NCBI GenBank assembly: GCA_034401795.1
Contig: CM067370.1
Coordinates: 67,143,188 to 67,207,187 of the forward strand
Direction: 5' to 3'
DNA length: 64,000 bases
DNA from: Chaetoderma sp. LZ-2023a
Taxonomy: Eukaryota > Mollusca > Caudofoveata > Chaetodermatida > Chaetodermatidae
Shown: piece by piece, positions 1 to 14,700 of the stretch
Numbering within the stretch: the stretch's first letter is position 1
Layout: every line of letters begins with the position of its first letter
Notes under the pieces: model-generated
Databases searched by the model: none
What the model saw: only the letters and a program-made list of their open reading frames with translations
What the model was told of the DNA's origin: nothing
Made by a program: the position numbers and the translations under genes

Positions 1-1140
1 ATCAAAATTCTGTATATATGTTCTGAAGCCTATCCCCATAGGGTTGTTCCACTCAAATTATGTTGAAATCCGCCAAGAGGTTAATGAGGAATTGCGTTTT
101 GACAATTTCCAGGGGTTTTCCCATGAAATTTAAGGTTTACACCAAAATGCTTGACAAATCAAAGTTCAGTATACAAGTTCTGAAGCCTAGTCCCACAGAG
201 TCCTTCCAACCAAAGTAAGTTGAAATTCAGTAAGCGGTTAATGAGAAGTAGCATTTTAACAATTTCCAGGAAATTTTTCATAAGATCTAAGATTTTCACA
301 CAAAAAATTGACCAATTAAAATTCTGTTCTGAAGCCTATCCCCATTGGGTCCTTCCAGGCAAATTAGGTTTAAATCCACCAAGCAGTTAATGAGGAGTAG
401 CATTTTTAAACCAAAGTTGACAGATGGATGACGGACGACAGATGGTCCCCATGCATATCCGTGACCTTTACTTTTTACCATTTGACACCAATATCATTGT
501 GTGATGCCGTGTCATTATAAGGAGGCATGTGTCCAAGTTTGGGTCCAGTATGATTAACCAAACATAACTTGTAAGATATAAACAAACACACGACAGACGT
601 TCTAAAGCCGATATCATTAGTGTCCTTGCAGCCAAATTAGGTTGAAATCTGTCAAGCGGTTAATGAGGAGTAGCGTTATATATAGCTCTGAAACCTATCC
701 CCATAGGGGCCTTCCAGCTAAATTAGGTTGAAATCCGCTAAGCGGTTAATAAGGAGTAGCATTTTTAAACCAAAGTTGACAGATGGATGACAGACAACAG
801 ACAGTCTCCATGTATATCTGTGACTTTCACTTTTTTTCCATTTGACCCCAACATCATTGTGTGATGCCGTGTCATTATAAGGAGGCATGTGTACAAGGTT
901 GGGTCCAGTATAATTAACCGAACATAACTTGTAAGATATAAACAAAAAAGTTGAGCCAAACAGAAAATTTTAAAGTCCAAAATACAAGGTTTTTACCAAG
1001 GTCACAGTGACCTTTGACCTATTGACCCCGAGGTCATTGTGATGCCGTGTCATTATAAGGAAGCAAACATGAGATATAACCAGAAAAGTTTAGCTAAATG
1101 TAAATTGGACGATGATGACGATGCCACCGATGTGCAGGGT
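1..1140. repeat. Dispersed intronic repeat, several decayed copies
   Basis: Imperfect repeated blocks share strings such as 'AAGCGGTTAATGAGGAG', 'CATTATAAGGAGGCATGTGT' and 'CCAGTATGATTAACC'. The same blocks recur in the same orientation at about 61560-63070. They contain no long open frame and look like a non-autonomous or satellite-like family. I cannot name it. Confidence 0.7.
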
Positions 1141-1197
1141 ATCGCAATAGCGTGTTTTATTTCGTAAAGTCGAGCTAAAAGACTATACATCTGTTGA

Positions 1198-1285
1198 AAA
1201 TTTTGAAACTAATTCGACTGGAATTTGTTGTTGCCTAGCTGGCAGTCAAATTAGTTTTAAAATATTCAACGGAATATTCCTTACA
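1198..1285. repeat. Short hairpin repeat (family H), copy 1
   Basis: An imperfect palindrome of about 85 bp. The left arm 'TTTTGAAACTAATTCGACTG' is mirrored by a right arm 'CAGTCAAATTAGTTTTAAAA'. Related hairpins lie near 3117, 33975, 34915 and 50792, so this is a small MITE-like family. No gene is seen between here and 2017. Confidence 0.65.
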
Positions 1286-2014
1286 TCATAAAGAACCTGT
1301 TGTTTCTGGTATGTTAAGAAAGATATGGTAATCAAAGACGATTGGCTATCATCTGGCACCGAGGTCAAACTGATCACACCTTTAGTTTAAGATGCACTGA
1401 TAATAGGGCTATGCCGTTTCACCCACATACATTTTGGTTTCAAAAAAACTTGATATATATCGTTTTTAACCAAATACACAAATTTTATTGTAGGGAGGCA
1501 TCATTGTTCCCCTGGCACAATGTGAAGCATCTTATACGCTCACATGTCTCGCTAGTCATCCTTAATATAAACTCATTATACCTGTTTCAATAAAGCTATG
1601 TGTGGACTGGTTTTCTTTGAGCCGAGATATAGTTTTGACAAATGATTGACTCTATCTAGCAACACATTTTCAACATTTTTTTCAACACAGCAATATCTCT
1701 GGCAGAACATGGTCATATTTGGTTGAAATGCAATTGCAACTAATGTCTTATCACAAGGTAGTGATGTAACAGATATAACATAATTTTTAGTTGTGACTTG
1801 CAACTAATATATGTCTATCTGTCCATCCGATAATTCTTTTGACATTTCTGACAAAGATACCTAGGTCACAATTATAGCATGTCACATGTGTGTTAATTTT
1901 AGGGGAGATACTCTGGCAAATATGAGATGTCGACGAAACATAATCCCAAGAATGCTCCTCTTAGTATGGAACTAATTTAAAGTGAATGCATCTAGGTGTG
2001 TTATGTTGCAGAAT

Positions 2015-2017
<3 letters not shown>

Positions 2018-2075
<58 letters not shown>
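2018..2075. repeat. (AT)n microsatellite
   Basis: An almost pure AT dinucleotide run of nearly 60 bp, ending in a T stretch. The rest of 1286-2548 shows no recognisable gene or element. Confidence 0.95.
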
Positions 2076-2079
<4 letters not shown>

Positions 2080-2548
2080 TTTTCCAGGCATTAACACTTA
2101 ATACGAGAATCTGATTTTTGGGGAAATAACTCTGGCAGATATGGACAGATTAAGCTCTCGGACCCATTCGCAGGCACCTTATTGTCACAAGAGCTCAATG
2201 TACCAAGTTTGTAGTAGATTCAATTGTAACTTGAACGAAAAGTTGGACAGAAATCTCTCCAAATTGCGAGCTATTTGCTATTACAATGAAGATCCACATA
2301 GAGATAGTGGACTCAGATCCAGATCAGCATATACAGAAGGATTTGTGGAGAATTTGTTATATAAATGCTCTGTATCAAAATTGAAGCTGCCAATATGACT
2401 GTCACTTTTAGAGAAAAACTGAGGCCGCAGATGCGGATGACACTGTCACTGCCGAACACTTACCATGCCAACAACTAATTAAAGATTTGCTCATGAATGG
2501 ATCTAGAAAACCAATGACCGTAAATATAATATGTGATTAAGTACATAC

Positions 2549-2733
2549 TCCATATGACTGGTTCCGCGTAGTTGACAGCTTTCAAAGGTAAAACTTCTCC
2601 TGTCTGCAGATAGTTCTGGATTAATATCTTCAGTCGTGATTGATTTAATGTCTCCATGACAACACATGTGACAGCAGAATAATTTGCATATAAATGAATA
2701 GACGTGAAAATGATATACAGTATCCATATCAAG
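2549..2733 (-). CDS. RUSF1: RUSF1 exon (LYANY...METLN segment)
   Basis: This 185-nt exon has acceptor TTTCAG at its high end and donor GTATGT at its low end. It reads ...FTSIHLYANYSAV, then METLNQSRLKIL, then EVLPLKAV and EPVIW. The vertebrate counterpart reads TALHIYANYRAV and METLNEGRLRLV. It joins the previous exon in phase 2 and leaves one base for the next, which is not in the window. A hydrophobic run (ILIWILYIIF) at its start fits a membrane segment. Confidence 0.93.
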
Positions 2734-5700
2734 CTGAAAGGAAGACATTTTTAGAATATAATAAACTGATCTTTTCAATCATACAGACATATTTTAAAGC
2801 GAACGTTAATAATTATCAATGTTTAGTTGTGACTTGCAACTACCGGGTAGTATTTCAATCAGTTTGTGGGTTGGTTAGTCAGCCTGCCTGTTAGTCAGTA
2901 AAATTTGTATGCCGCCTATCTCGCAATTATAACGTATCACATTTGTTTATTTTGAGAATAACTGACGGTTAGTCATTTTGCTGAAAGATAGGAAATTATG
3001 CTATCAGATCTCTAACTCAATCATATGACGTCATTATCAATTGTTACATGAAGGCTGATGTCACAATCATAATAACGAATGACTCCATCATGAAGCTCGA
3101 AAATTAATAATTTAATTAACATTTTGTTCAATATTTTGAAACTAATTTGACTGGGAGCTGATGCTGCCAGAGACTCAAGAAAGCATCCGCTTTTGTTTCT
3201 ACGAGAATTCTTAATACTTACCAGATGTACTATTATGATAATGTCTATTATCTAGTCTAGCTCAAAATAAACAATTAAAACTCCGCACTCTCCTGGTCCT
3301 GCCCATACTGTGTCCGGGAATTACCATAGCCGCAGGTACCGAGTCAATTCCCAATCACAGTCAGATTCGTCTTATATTTGCCTTGACAAACAGCGAAAGC
3401 AGCTCAGCCTCACCTCAGAGGGGCGGCTGAGGGAGGGCCATAGTACATCTGGTAAGTATTAAGAATTCTCGTAGAAACAAAAGAGGATGCTTTTTTGATT
3501 CTACTTCGAATAATACTTACCAGATGTACTATTATGATAAACTCCGGATTTCGACAGCCAGGAAATACCGGTGGGAGGAGGTGAGGCTCGAACCAGCACT
3601 CATCTACCATCCAACAGAGAAGGTTGTGAAGAGACTAGAACCCTGGCATACGCTTGGGTTCTGCCATCTGACTCATAGAGTGCTAAACTTCCATGGTCTA
3701 GACCGCGCTCCCCCCCTCTTTTGTCCACACAAAATTCAGAGGGCTGTCAATGGGGATGCAACACCCACCAGTCTCAGCTAGGGCAGTCCTGTAGAGTGCA
3801 AAGAAGCTACTACAACTTCTAACTTTGAAAAAATATCAGTATATCGATTAGATTTTCAAATTGGAATGAGTCTAATGTCTGTTTGAGAGGATAAGTATAC
3901 TCTTGTACCAGACTATTTACCTAAGCAGTCTGGTATTTCGACTGTAAGTAAATATATTTATAGTCACTTAATTAATGTAAACACTCACCATTTTGAGTGC
4001 TTGATCTTTTCTTGTTCATCACAGGAGCTCGGCCCAATCCACGGTCGTACTCAAGTCATGTGCATAGCCATTGTTCAGTGTAAGTGGAAGACTTTGTGAT
4101 GTGTGCGAAGTAGTGGTCGGATGTGGCTTAGTTTAGATTCGATAAATTGGCGACGGCTACCGGATTAAGTGCGCTGGAGATGTCGCGAAGGTAGAAATCA
4201 GTGAATGACGACTCAGCATGCCATTGTGCTACAGACATCACCTCCTCTAATGAGACACCCTTATAAAGGGCCGATGATGCTGCTAGTGCTCGGACCTGAT
4301 GGGCATTCGCACGATCAATCTGCTTTCCTGTAGCGATTTTGTGCGACATCTGAATAGCGTCAACTATCCAACGAGAAATAGTATCTTTCGAGGCGCGTAA
4401 ATGAGGAGCTTTGAGACATAACCACAGAGATTTCGGGTCATCTCTCCATTCCTCAGTACGTTTCTTATACATTTTCAGACATCTGACAGGACACCAAGCA
4501 GAAGAGTTTGGGTCATGTCTAGTTAAACTTGGCAAATTGATCGGCTGTCCTGGATATTTAAGTGACTGATTCTTTGCCAGGAAACAAAGACGTGGAAGTA
4601 GTCTTAAACCTTCACCCGTGACGACAAAACGGTCTTGTTCGGCAGAAAGCGCATGTATTTCGCTTCTCCTTCTCGCCGATGCTGCTGCAACCAAGAAAAC
4701 TGATTTAATAGTTAACAGTTTAATGTCTATAGATCTAATTGGTTCAAAGGGAGCATGCCCTAAAACCTGTAGAACAAGAGATAGATTCCATGCTGGGATA
4801 GGAATTGGCTGTCTAGGTCGCAGATTGCTCATTCCTTTAATAACTTCATTCAAGGTGTCATTCTCCACTCCTTCAATGGCCAGACTGGGAATGACTGAAG
4901 CTAATGCAGACTTATATGCTGCTAGGGTTGAAGGTACAAGTTTGTCAACTTCGTATAAATGACAGATAAAATCTGCTACGTGTTGAACAGATGCAGAAAA
5001 GGGATTGATATCTCTTCCCTTACACCACTCTGCAAATTTGTTGATTCTATAATTATATGTTTTCGTGGTTGAACCTCTTCTGGCTGAAGCAACAAACTTC
5101 GCTGCTTGCTCAGAAAAGCCACCCTCAATTGCACGCTGCTTGATAACATCCATGCAGTCAATTTGAACATTTATGGTCTGTCGTGAATGTACAGACCCTT
5201 GTTCTGAGAGATTAGATCTCTTCTGTCTGGAAGAGGGATTGGATTGCAGACCAGAAGGTCCAGCAGATCCGTAAACCATGATCGGCCTGGCCAATAAGGG
5301 GCGATCAGTAGCACTTGGCACATTCCCTCTCTTATCTTTGCCAGAACTTTTGGGATGAGAATTGTTGGAGGATACGCATACGCGTACATTCCCTTCCAAC
5401 TTATCGCCAGTGCGTCTACCGCTAGAGCTAGCGGGTCCGGGATCGGTGACACGTAAGTGACCATCTTTGCGTTTTGTTTCATCGCAAACAGGTCGACATT
5501 TGGCTTGCCCCAATGTTTGAATAGAACCTCCGCTACCGACTGGTTGAGCTGCCATTCCGTCGGACGACAAACCGTCCTTCGACTGAGAGCATCCGCTAGG
5601 ATGTTCAAACTTCCTGGAATGTGTGCTGCCCGAAGAATAACATTCCTCTCTTGGCACCACAGCAGAAGGTTACAAATCATCATACACAACTCTGGTGATC

Positions 5701-8700
5701 TCGTCCCGCCTTGGCGGTTCAAATAAGACACCACTGTTGAGTTGTCTGTCCTTATTAGGACAATCTTGTCTTGAATTAGACTCTCGAACTTTCGAAGTGC
5801 CAATACCACCGCTAATAGTTTGAGAACATTGATATGTTTCTGCGCATTGGTCCGATCCCATTCCCCTGACACTGACTGATCGTCCAATACTGCTCCCCAA
5901 CCCGTCGTCGATGCATCTGTGAAGATGGACATCTGAGGTTGGGGAGGTTGTAGAGGAACACCTCGCAGGAGATTCTGTTCTGATTTCCACCACTGAAGGT
6001 GGAATATCAATGGTTCTTTCACTGGTATCCTCAGAGATAACGGATCCGTTTTCTGAGACCAGAACGACATTAGATACATCTGAATTGGCCTGCGCCTGAG
6101 TGCCGCATATGGAACCACCTTCTCCAGAGATACTAGTAAACCCAGTATTCTGAGAAATTGGTGCGCCGTCAGATAGGCTCCTAGAGAAACCGACTCCAAA
6201 ACTGCAATCAGGCTCTTGACTCTGCTCTCCGCCGGAAAATCTACGCCGTCCCTGAGATTGAAAAAGATTCCCAGATAAACAAACTCCTGGGATGGAGTCA
6301 ATTCTGATTTCTCTAGATTCACAATCCATCCTAGATCCTTTAATAAGGCTAGGACTACCTGCAGATTGTTGCGTAGAGTGACTGGGTTCCCCGCCTTTAG
6401 CAGCCAGTCGTCTATGTAAGTATGAACAGCTATGTTTCTCCTGCGAAGGAAAGAAGTCATGGCGAGAACCACTTCGGTGCTGTGGTCAGGCCGAACGGAA
6501 GCGCATTGAATTCCCAAACATTGTCTTGGAAAGCAAAGCGAAGGTATTTCTGAAAAGGAATTGACATTGGAATATGAAAATAAGCATCCTTCAGATCTAT
6601 CGACACTGCCCACATGCCTTTTCTCAGCCCTGTCATTACTGCTGCCACAGTCTCCATCTGAAATTTGGGAGAAAGAATAAATTTGTTCAACGGTTTGAGG
6701 TTGAGAATTGGTCTCCAACCTCCGGTACGTTTCGGAACGAGGAACATCATCGAATACAAGCCTAGAGATGACTGATCGCGGACTAGATGAATCGCATTCT
6801 TCTGATGAAGTGATTCTATTTCTGAGCAAATGGCATCTAGACGATCGGATTCCCTTGGAACAGGAGTCCATAATGGAGTCGATGTTAACGGAACTAACGA
6901 TTGATGGATGAGCCAGTCCGGTTTGTAGCCGTTTCTTATCCATTGACAGACTAAACAATCTCGCACGACCTGTTCACATTGGCCTAAGAACAGTTGAAGT
7001 CTGCCTCCGACGAAAGGAATCTGCACACAGCTGGCGGTCAAGATTGCACGTGAAGACGCTAAATCGCTTGGGTGAAGATTCTCGACTCCCTTCGTTCCTG
7101 ACGTCACCGGAACTGGTCCCGCCTGAAACCCATCAGGACCGACTCCCACGGCCGCCCCGCAGCTTCTTGGAATATGACGGTCCGGAACCGCCGCCACGGT
7201 TATCCTTACGGTAACCGCCGCGGCCCGAACCGCCACCCTTCCTGTCATCTTCATACGGCCTCTTATTAGAGGATTTGTATGAAGATGAACGGCCAGGTCC
7301 TTGAGAGCCAGATGGCCGATGGGCATCACGACCTGAAGGACGGAAGGGCGATCTTGGACACTGTCTCTGCTGCTCCTGGTGATGTTGCTTGTAGGACTGC
7401 TGCGGCTGTGTCCTCTTAGTCGACTTCCACGACTTGCCAACTACCTCCTGCTCTGCAACCATTGACGCGACCTTGGAGAGAGCTCGTCCTGCCGAGCCGC
7501 CGAACAAGCCTGGACCGATGAAAGGCGCAGATGACAACGCAGCCCTCATCTCTGGTCCTGGTTCTACACAATCGAGAACCATTCTCCGTCGCTCTGCCAA
7601 TGTCCTGGTGATCACCCTGGCCAGGCAATCTTGAGACAGGTGCATGTTGTCCCGAATAACTCCCGGAACAGCCTCTGGCACCTGCCCACCGTCCTCCGCG
7701 CAGGACAGCATTCCCTGCAGGAGGGTACATCCATGCGAGAGCGCAGCCATGGCTGCCCTCGCCGCATCTTCAATGAGCGTAAGCTCATTAAACGGATCTT
7801 TATTGGTCTGGGAAACCAAAGGACGAGAACGCCCCTTAGACTTCCCAGCCAACGGCCTGTTCAGCGCCTCTCGCTCCCCGACGGAAAGCCGTGGAACCCG
7901 GGCATACTGATGGTAGGCCTGCTCCGGAAAATGGACCCTACTCCTCACCCCCTTGGGGGCTTTGGGCAGTGCATACTCCGGCTGAACCAGACGGTATGCC
8001 GCAACTTCCAACATGTCGGAAGTCTGCGTGTCCAACGGGAGTGTCGGCATGGCAGAAGAGCCACTTGACAGAGCGCTAGCCGCTCGCTCTGACATCCGTT
8101 CCATCGCCGGATCGCGCTGAGATCCAAGCTCAGATGCCAACCCGAGACGGTCGGACATCCAGCCAAGGACCTGCACCCATTCAGCTTCGGTGCAGAAAAC
8201 GGATTCGTCCATTAAAGAACTACCGTTCTTATCTTCTCTCTCTCCCTTGGATGAGAAGGCCACCGACGATCCATGCTGTGAGCTATGGGACGCACCTCTA
8301 CCTACATAGGGCGCATCCAGAGCCCGACCACCAGCGGCACCGGTGTCCAGCGAATCGCCAGACACGGATTCCCCGCAGTCCATCAGCTCCAACACGGGAG
8401 GCGGGACCACGACCGCTTTGCCTACGGCACGCGATGGCAATCCGATAGGAGCCGCGCCTAACGCCGCCGGGATGCCGGTAGGAACCGCAAAACACGGCTC
8501 CACCGACACCACGGGTTGCACAAACCCTGGATGGCAAATGCCCGACGGAACGTCGACATCACCATCCGCCTGGCAAACCCGTACAAATCCCGAGGGAGAC
8601 CCCTGGGAAGTACTGGGCATTGCCGTCATCGAAATATCTGGCATGCCGGAATCTTCCATGAGAAGATCTTCCTCCTCCACCGTCGGCTCTTGAGCCAAGG

Positions 8701-11700
8701 ACAGAGAAGGGGCAGGTGCGTGTCCCTCCGCAGAACTAGCCGGACCACCTAAAGGTTGCCCTGCACCAGCCTGCATCGACGGGACCGTGGACTGCAATGA
8801 GTCGAACATTGCCTTGAACTAAACGAAATCTAGGATTTCTTTTTTCACGAGAGAGTTGATACTTACCTCCCTAATACTTTTGATATTGCTAAATATTGGC
8901 TTTCACTCAATAAACACTCAGATTTAAAACAGTTAGGTGCCCCTACTGGGCAGGGAGTCAGAGCGTAGTCTGGCGGATGCCAGCCCCACCACCGCGCATG
9001 CGCAGACTAGCACTTCCTCTGACTAGATTATTGGCTGACACACATGCAACTATTAAGAGCCTGAAGACCGAGCCTCTGTGGGGTGGAGAGGCCGGGTCCG
9101 TATCTAGGGAGGTAAGTATCAACTCTCTCGTGAAAAAAGAAATCCTAGATTTCGTTTATTTCACTTCAAGAGTATACTTACCTCCCTAATACTTTTGATA
9201 TTGCCAGAATTCGAAAGTGAATCTGGCGGGAGGGAGGCGAGGTCAAAAGACCAGCTCATCCCTATACGCTTTTCTGCGTTTAAGGCACTTAAACTTCTGA
9301 AACTGTAAGAAAAAACAGTCAGGATTTGACTAACCATCGGATAACACCACCGATGTATGAGAGATGACCGAATGTCATATGCGCTCCCCCCCCCCTCCTT
9401 CCTGGGAGGAAGAGTCGACTGACCTCAATGTCCTATACGCTCTCTATGTACAAGTGCCATGTACTACAGGACAGAGACGAAAAAGCTCCATTTTCGTAAC
9501 TCTCAACAATGAACCACACAAATACACAAACCATCACCATATTAATAACGGGTAATCGTGACAATACAATCAACAACGGACAACACATGAACAAGACTGA
9601 CCTTGTTGAAAATGGCTGCTGACATCATCTTCCCATTGGTAAAGACTGATGCAGGCCCAAAAAAGTGGGTGTTTCCATAAATTAATTGTGAAATATATAA
9701 GTAATGAGGAAAACCTCCTCAAAAAATATAAACCGATTTATTTTTTCAAAACCGACAAGGCGAGAGGATTAGAGGTGTCACGGAGATAATGGTCTGTAAA
9801 ACTTGACTCACAGTGCCACTGAGCCACCGACATAATATCATCCACAGGGACCCCATTAAATAGGGCCGTGGATGTCACTACGCCGCGGACACTGTGAGCC
9901 TTGGCCACGTCAACCTGCTTCCCGGTGGCGGATTTATGGCAAAACTGAATGCATTCCACAATCCACCTGGAAATGGTGTCCTTAGAAGCCCTCCCATGGG
10001 GTTCAATATATGACAACCATAACGCTGACTGGTCGGTGCGCCATGCCGCCGTACGTTGTTTGTACCGGCGCAGCGCCCGGACGGGACACCATGCTTTAGA
10101 ATTAGGATCATATCTAGTTAAAGCAGGCAAAATAATAGGTTGACCTGGATATTTCAACGACTGATTTTTAGCCAAGAAATTAATCCTAGGTAGCAGCTTA
10201 AGGCCTTCCCCTGAAACCACAAAACGGTCATCCTCGGCTGATAAGGCATGAATTTCACTCCTACGCCTAGCCGAGGCCGCAGCAATTAAAAACACAGTCT
10301 TCAGTGTTAATAGTTTCATAGAAATGGAACTAAGTGGTTCAAAAGGCTTATCACCTAGTACTTGAAGCACTAGCGATAAACTCCAAGACGGAATCACAGG
10401 TGGATTCCTTGGTCTTAGATTGCCCATGCCTTTAATTAATACATTCAATGTATTTACTTCATCACTTCCCCTCTTAGCCAAGCAAGGAATAACAGACATT
10501 AATGCTGACTTATAACCAGCAATAGAGTTAGGCTTGAGGCTATAGGCATCATAGAGGTGACAGAGGAAATCAGCTACTACTTGAATAGATGAATCCATTG
10601 GATCAATACATCTTTTTGAGCACCATTCTGCAAATCTGTTGATTTTATAATTATATGCTCTGGAGGTTGACCCCCTCCTGGCTTTGGCCATAAACATGGC
10701 TGCTTGCTCAGAAAAGCCCTCCTTAATTCTAGATTCCTTGACAACATCCACGCAGTCAATCTGAACATTGACGGATTGTTGTGAAGGGCCTTGCCCTGGA
10801 AGATAATATCGTCCATCAGAGGCAGAGGAACCGGATTGCAGACCAGAAGGTCCAGCAGATCCGTATACCATGATCGGCTTGGCCAATCCGGGGCGATCAG
10901 AAGCACTTGGCATTCCTCTTGTCTGATTTTCTGAAGAATTTTTGGAATCAGGATTGCTGGAGGGAATGCGTATGCATACATTCTCCCCCAGCTGATAGCT
11001 AACGCATCTGTTGCGAAAGCGCTTGGATCCGGAATCGGAGAGACGTACGTCGTCATCTTCGCATTCTTCTTCGTTGCGAACAAATCGATGTTGGGTTTCC
11101 CCCAATGGTCGAACAGACGATCCGCCACACATTGATTTAGTTGCCATTCCGTGGGTAAAACACTCATCCTTCGGCTCAATGAGTCTGCTAGCAGGTTTAA
11201 CCTTCCCGGAATATGAACTGCTTTCAAGGTAATCTGGTGATCCAGACACCAACAAAGCAGTTTCCATGTCATCATACAGAGACTGGGCGACTTCGTTCCG
11301 CCCTGGCGGTTTATGTAAGTCACAACTGTTGAGTTGTCTGAACGAATAAGAACAATCTTGCCCTGAACTTTCTGTAAGAAATGTTCCAGGCCCAGGACTA
11401 CTGCTCTTAGCTCCAGTAGATTTATATGTTCCTGTGACTGTTCCAGATTCCAAAGCCCTGATATCGTGGATTCTTCCAGGCAAGCTCCCCAGCCCTCCAT
11501 CGATGCATCTGTATACACAGTCACCTGAGGGTGGGGAGGGGTTAGCAAAACCCCCGGCAAGAGATTCTCTGTATTCAACCACCATTGCAGGTGGTGAATC
11601 AGAGGCGCCAACACTGACACATTCGAGTCCAGCGAACCTGTACTCTGGGTCCATTGTGTCATGAGAAACAACTGGATCGGCCGCCTGCGTAAGGCGGCCT

Positions 11701-14700
11701 GAGGAATGACTGGTTCCAACGAAACCATCAACCCCAGCATTCTCAAGTAAACCCGTGCCAGGACATGACGACTGTCGCACACTGACTGAATCAACGAGAT
11801 GAGTATTTGAACCCTCTCCTGAGTAGGATAAACATATCCTGTCTCTAGATCGAAGAACATCCCCAGGTAAACAAACTTCTGGGATGGAGTCAGCTCTGAT
11901 TTTGGGAAATTGATCATCCAGCCCAAGTCTGTGAGAATTTTCAAAACAATCTCCAGATTGGCGGACAAACTTTCCCGGGTGTGCGCTTTCAACAGCCAGT
12001 CGTCTATGTACGTGTGGACTGCTATGCTTCTCCTGCGGAGGTATGCTGTGATCGCAAGAACCACACGGGTGAAAACCCGAGGAGCCGTGGAAATTCCGAA
12101 GGGCAACACCCTGAATTCCCACTGTCTGCCCTGGAATGCAAATCTCAGGAAGCGACAGAAACTCCCGTGGATGGGGATGTGGAAATAAGCGTCCTTCAAA
12201 TCTATCGACGCCGTCCACATCCCCCTCTCCAACCCCGCCAACACCGAGCGCACCGTTTCCATCTTGAAACTGGGCGTCTCGATGAACTTGTTCAATGGCT
12301 TGAGGTTGAGAATCGGTCTCCACCCACCGGTGCGTTTTGTTACTAAGAACAGGGTTGAATAGAAGCCCGGACACCTTTGTGCCGGCTGAATAGCTCCCTT
12401 TTGTATGAGGGAATTTATCTCCTCCTCGATACACAACCTTTGCTCTGGATCTCTCGGAATGGGAGTCCAGACTGGCACCAGAGACAGTCGCGACGGCGGG
12501 CCTGTCACCCACTCTGGATGATACCCGACGGAAAGCCATCGCAAGACTAAACGGTCCTGAGTTAACCGTTCCCACTCTTGCAGGTGGCCGGCTAGCCGGC
12601 CTCCCACCGGCCCACCTAGGGACCGCGGTGGACACGAGGCATGCAAGAGCGGCACTGTCTCCGCCGCCATACACACCGGAGTGGTTCTTACCGCGGTAAG
12701 CGTCCTGTCAGGACCGATAACCACGCCCAGATCCTCGCGCGCCCCGCCCCGCCCCGCGCGCACCTCGGTGCGCGGGCGGCTGCCTGGCTGACGGCGCCTG
12801 AGGAACCTGCGCCCCCCTCGCTGCTGGCCGAATCGCACGCGGCCGAGGCCGACGCTGCGACGGTGGCTGGCCACTGACCTGGCCAGCACCACCTCGAGCC
12901 TGCAGGGGACGATACGCCGGGGCCGCGGCGCGAGCGTTAGCACGACGCAGCACATCAAACTGCTCGCGCAGCGCCCTCTGGTTATTCACCAGGGTGACCG
13001 TCTCCTGGAGGTGGCGACATCCCTCACCTCCAAAAAGACCAGGGCCCGTCATAGGCGTACGCAGTAGCCTATTGTACAGGTCCTGAGACGGGCACAAATT
13101 GTCCAGGGCAAACGTGCGTCTTGCCCTGACACTCCTGGTCACCGCCCGAGTCACACAGTCCAGCGCCAGGTTAATACCATCCTGGATGGTTCGCTGGACA
13201 GTGACCGGACTTGGCTGGCGCGATGCGGATGCCGTTACTACCCCCTGTAACAGCTGGGAGACGTGGGACAGAGCGGCAATCGAAGCCCTCCCACTCTCCT
13301 CCGCATCACGCAACGCGGTATTCGCCGAACGCAACGCGTTCGCGCACAAGACACCCGTGTCAGAACGGGAGCCTGGCCGCGCATCCTCACCCAAAGCCGC
13401 GCGGTCATCCACGCTGGGCTTGGGTACCACACCGTACCGCTGGTAATCCAGGGGCACGATGCGACAACGCCTGGCCACCTCGCGAGGGGCCTTCGCGAGA
13501 CGTCCACTCAACTTAATGGACGACTCCGCCGCCTTGAACATGTCAACGACATGCTCCGCCAGCGGCAGAGAAGGCATAGCGTTAGCAGTCGGTTTCCCAG
13601 CTAACCACGGCGTGTGAACACGCTGGCTAGCCGACTGCTCCACGGGCAGATCAGGCCTAACGCTCACCAACCACTGGCAAGCGTCATACCAATCCTCCTC
13701 CGTGGCTAACTGCGAGCGCTCTACAAGACGGGGTCCTTCGTCTTCCTCCTGAGCGCAAGCAGTAGAGCTTGACGGCGGGTATGCTGATACACCTGGCAAG
13801 CCAGGGAAAACACGCGGGCCTGACAGCACCGGCATGAGAATATCACTGGTTTGACCAGGAGCAGGCACCGTGGCAGAGCGCGGGGTATATATAGTCTCAC
13901 CACGGGCCCGGCCAGCACCAGCAACACCCTCGGCAAGCCGAGGTATGCGGTACCGCTGGCCATCAGCAGCGCCCTGGGCCACCACCTGAACCGCGGACTT
14001 TACTCCAGGGTGAGTAAAACCGTGGAACAAGGCGCCTGTATTCCCCGCGAGGGGTGCACAAACGTCTTCATCCATGTCCACGTCGTCAGACGGCGACCCT
14101 AGCAGGTAATCCTCATTACCCAGGTCAGAAAGATTAGACCCCGGGTCAGCAAAGAGAGCTAACCCGGGCTGACCAGGAACGGTGCCATAGGAGGTACTGG
14201 CCACCGCGGCGTGCGGATACCCCTGGACTGATAGGCAGCCCGCGGGTTCCAGCGACAACCGTCCACGGTCCCCTATCGGCGCGGCAATAAGCCTGCTGCC
14301 AGGGCCGTGGAACGCCCCCTCTAATGGGGCCACCTCTGAATCGTCGGACAACGGAAGCGGACTAAGGAAAATCGATCCAGAGGCGGGGATTACCTGCTCC
14401 GAAGCCGATGATGAGGACAGTAAAGGATTTGGTCCAGGAAGCATGCCACGAAGCAACCCTGGAACCAAATCCTTTATTGTCCTCTTCATCACTCCCAACA
14501 TCTCGGTCCGGAAGGCCTCCATATCCACCGCGGACGAGACCTTCCCCTTACCCTTCCTACTTACAACCTCTCGTTTCCGCTTCTTCTTCTTCTCCTCTTC
14601 TACCACCTTGTCCGTCGCCTGTAAACAGCACAAGAATTCGGACATTAACTCGCCCCCCCAGTGCTTACATATGTCACAATTAACCAATGGACCACAAGGG

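Noticed and set aside
2141-2398. Possible further RUSF1 exon downstream of 2549
   Set aside because: Minus-strand translations of 1-2548 give no match to the expected next segment. The remaining exons probably lie left of the window.
4618-4962. 114-codon plus-strand frame over the DIRS-A recombinase
   Set aside because: It is the shadow of a well-supported minus-strand gene.
13099-13604. Overlapping plus-strand frames over DIRS-B gag
   Set aside because: They arise from the GC-rich composition of the minus-strand gag and have no domain.
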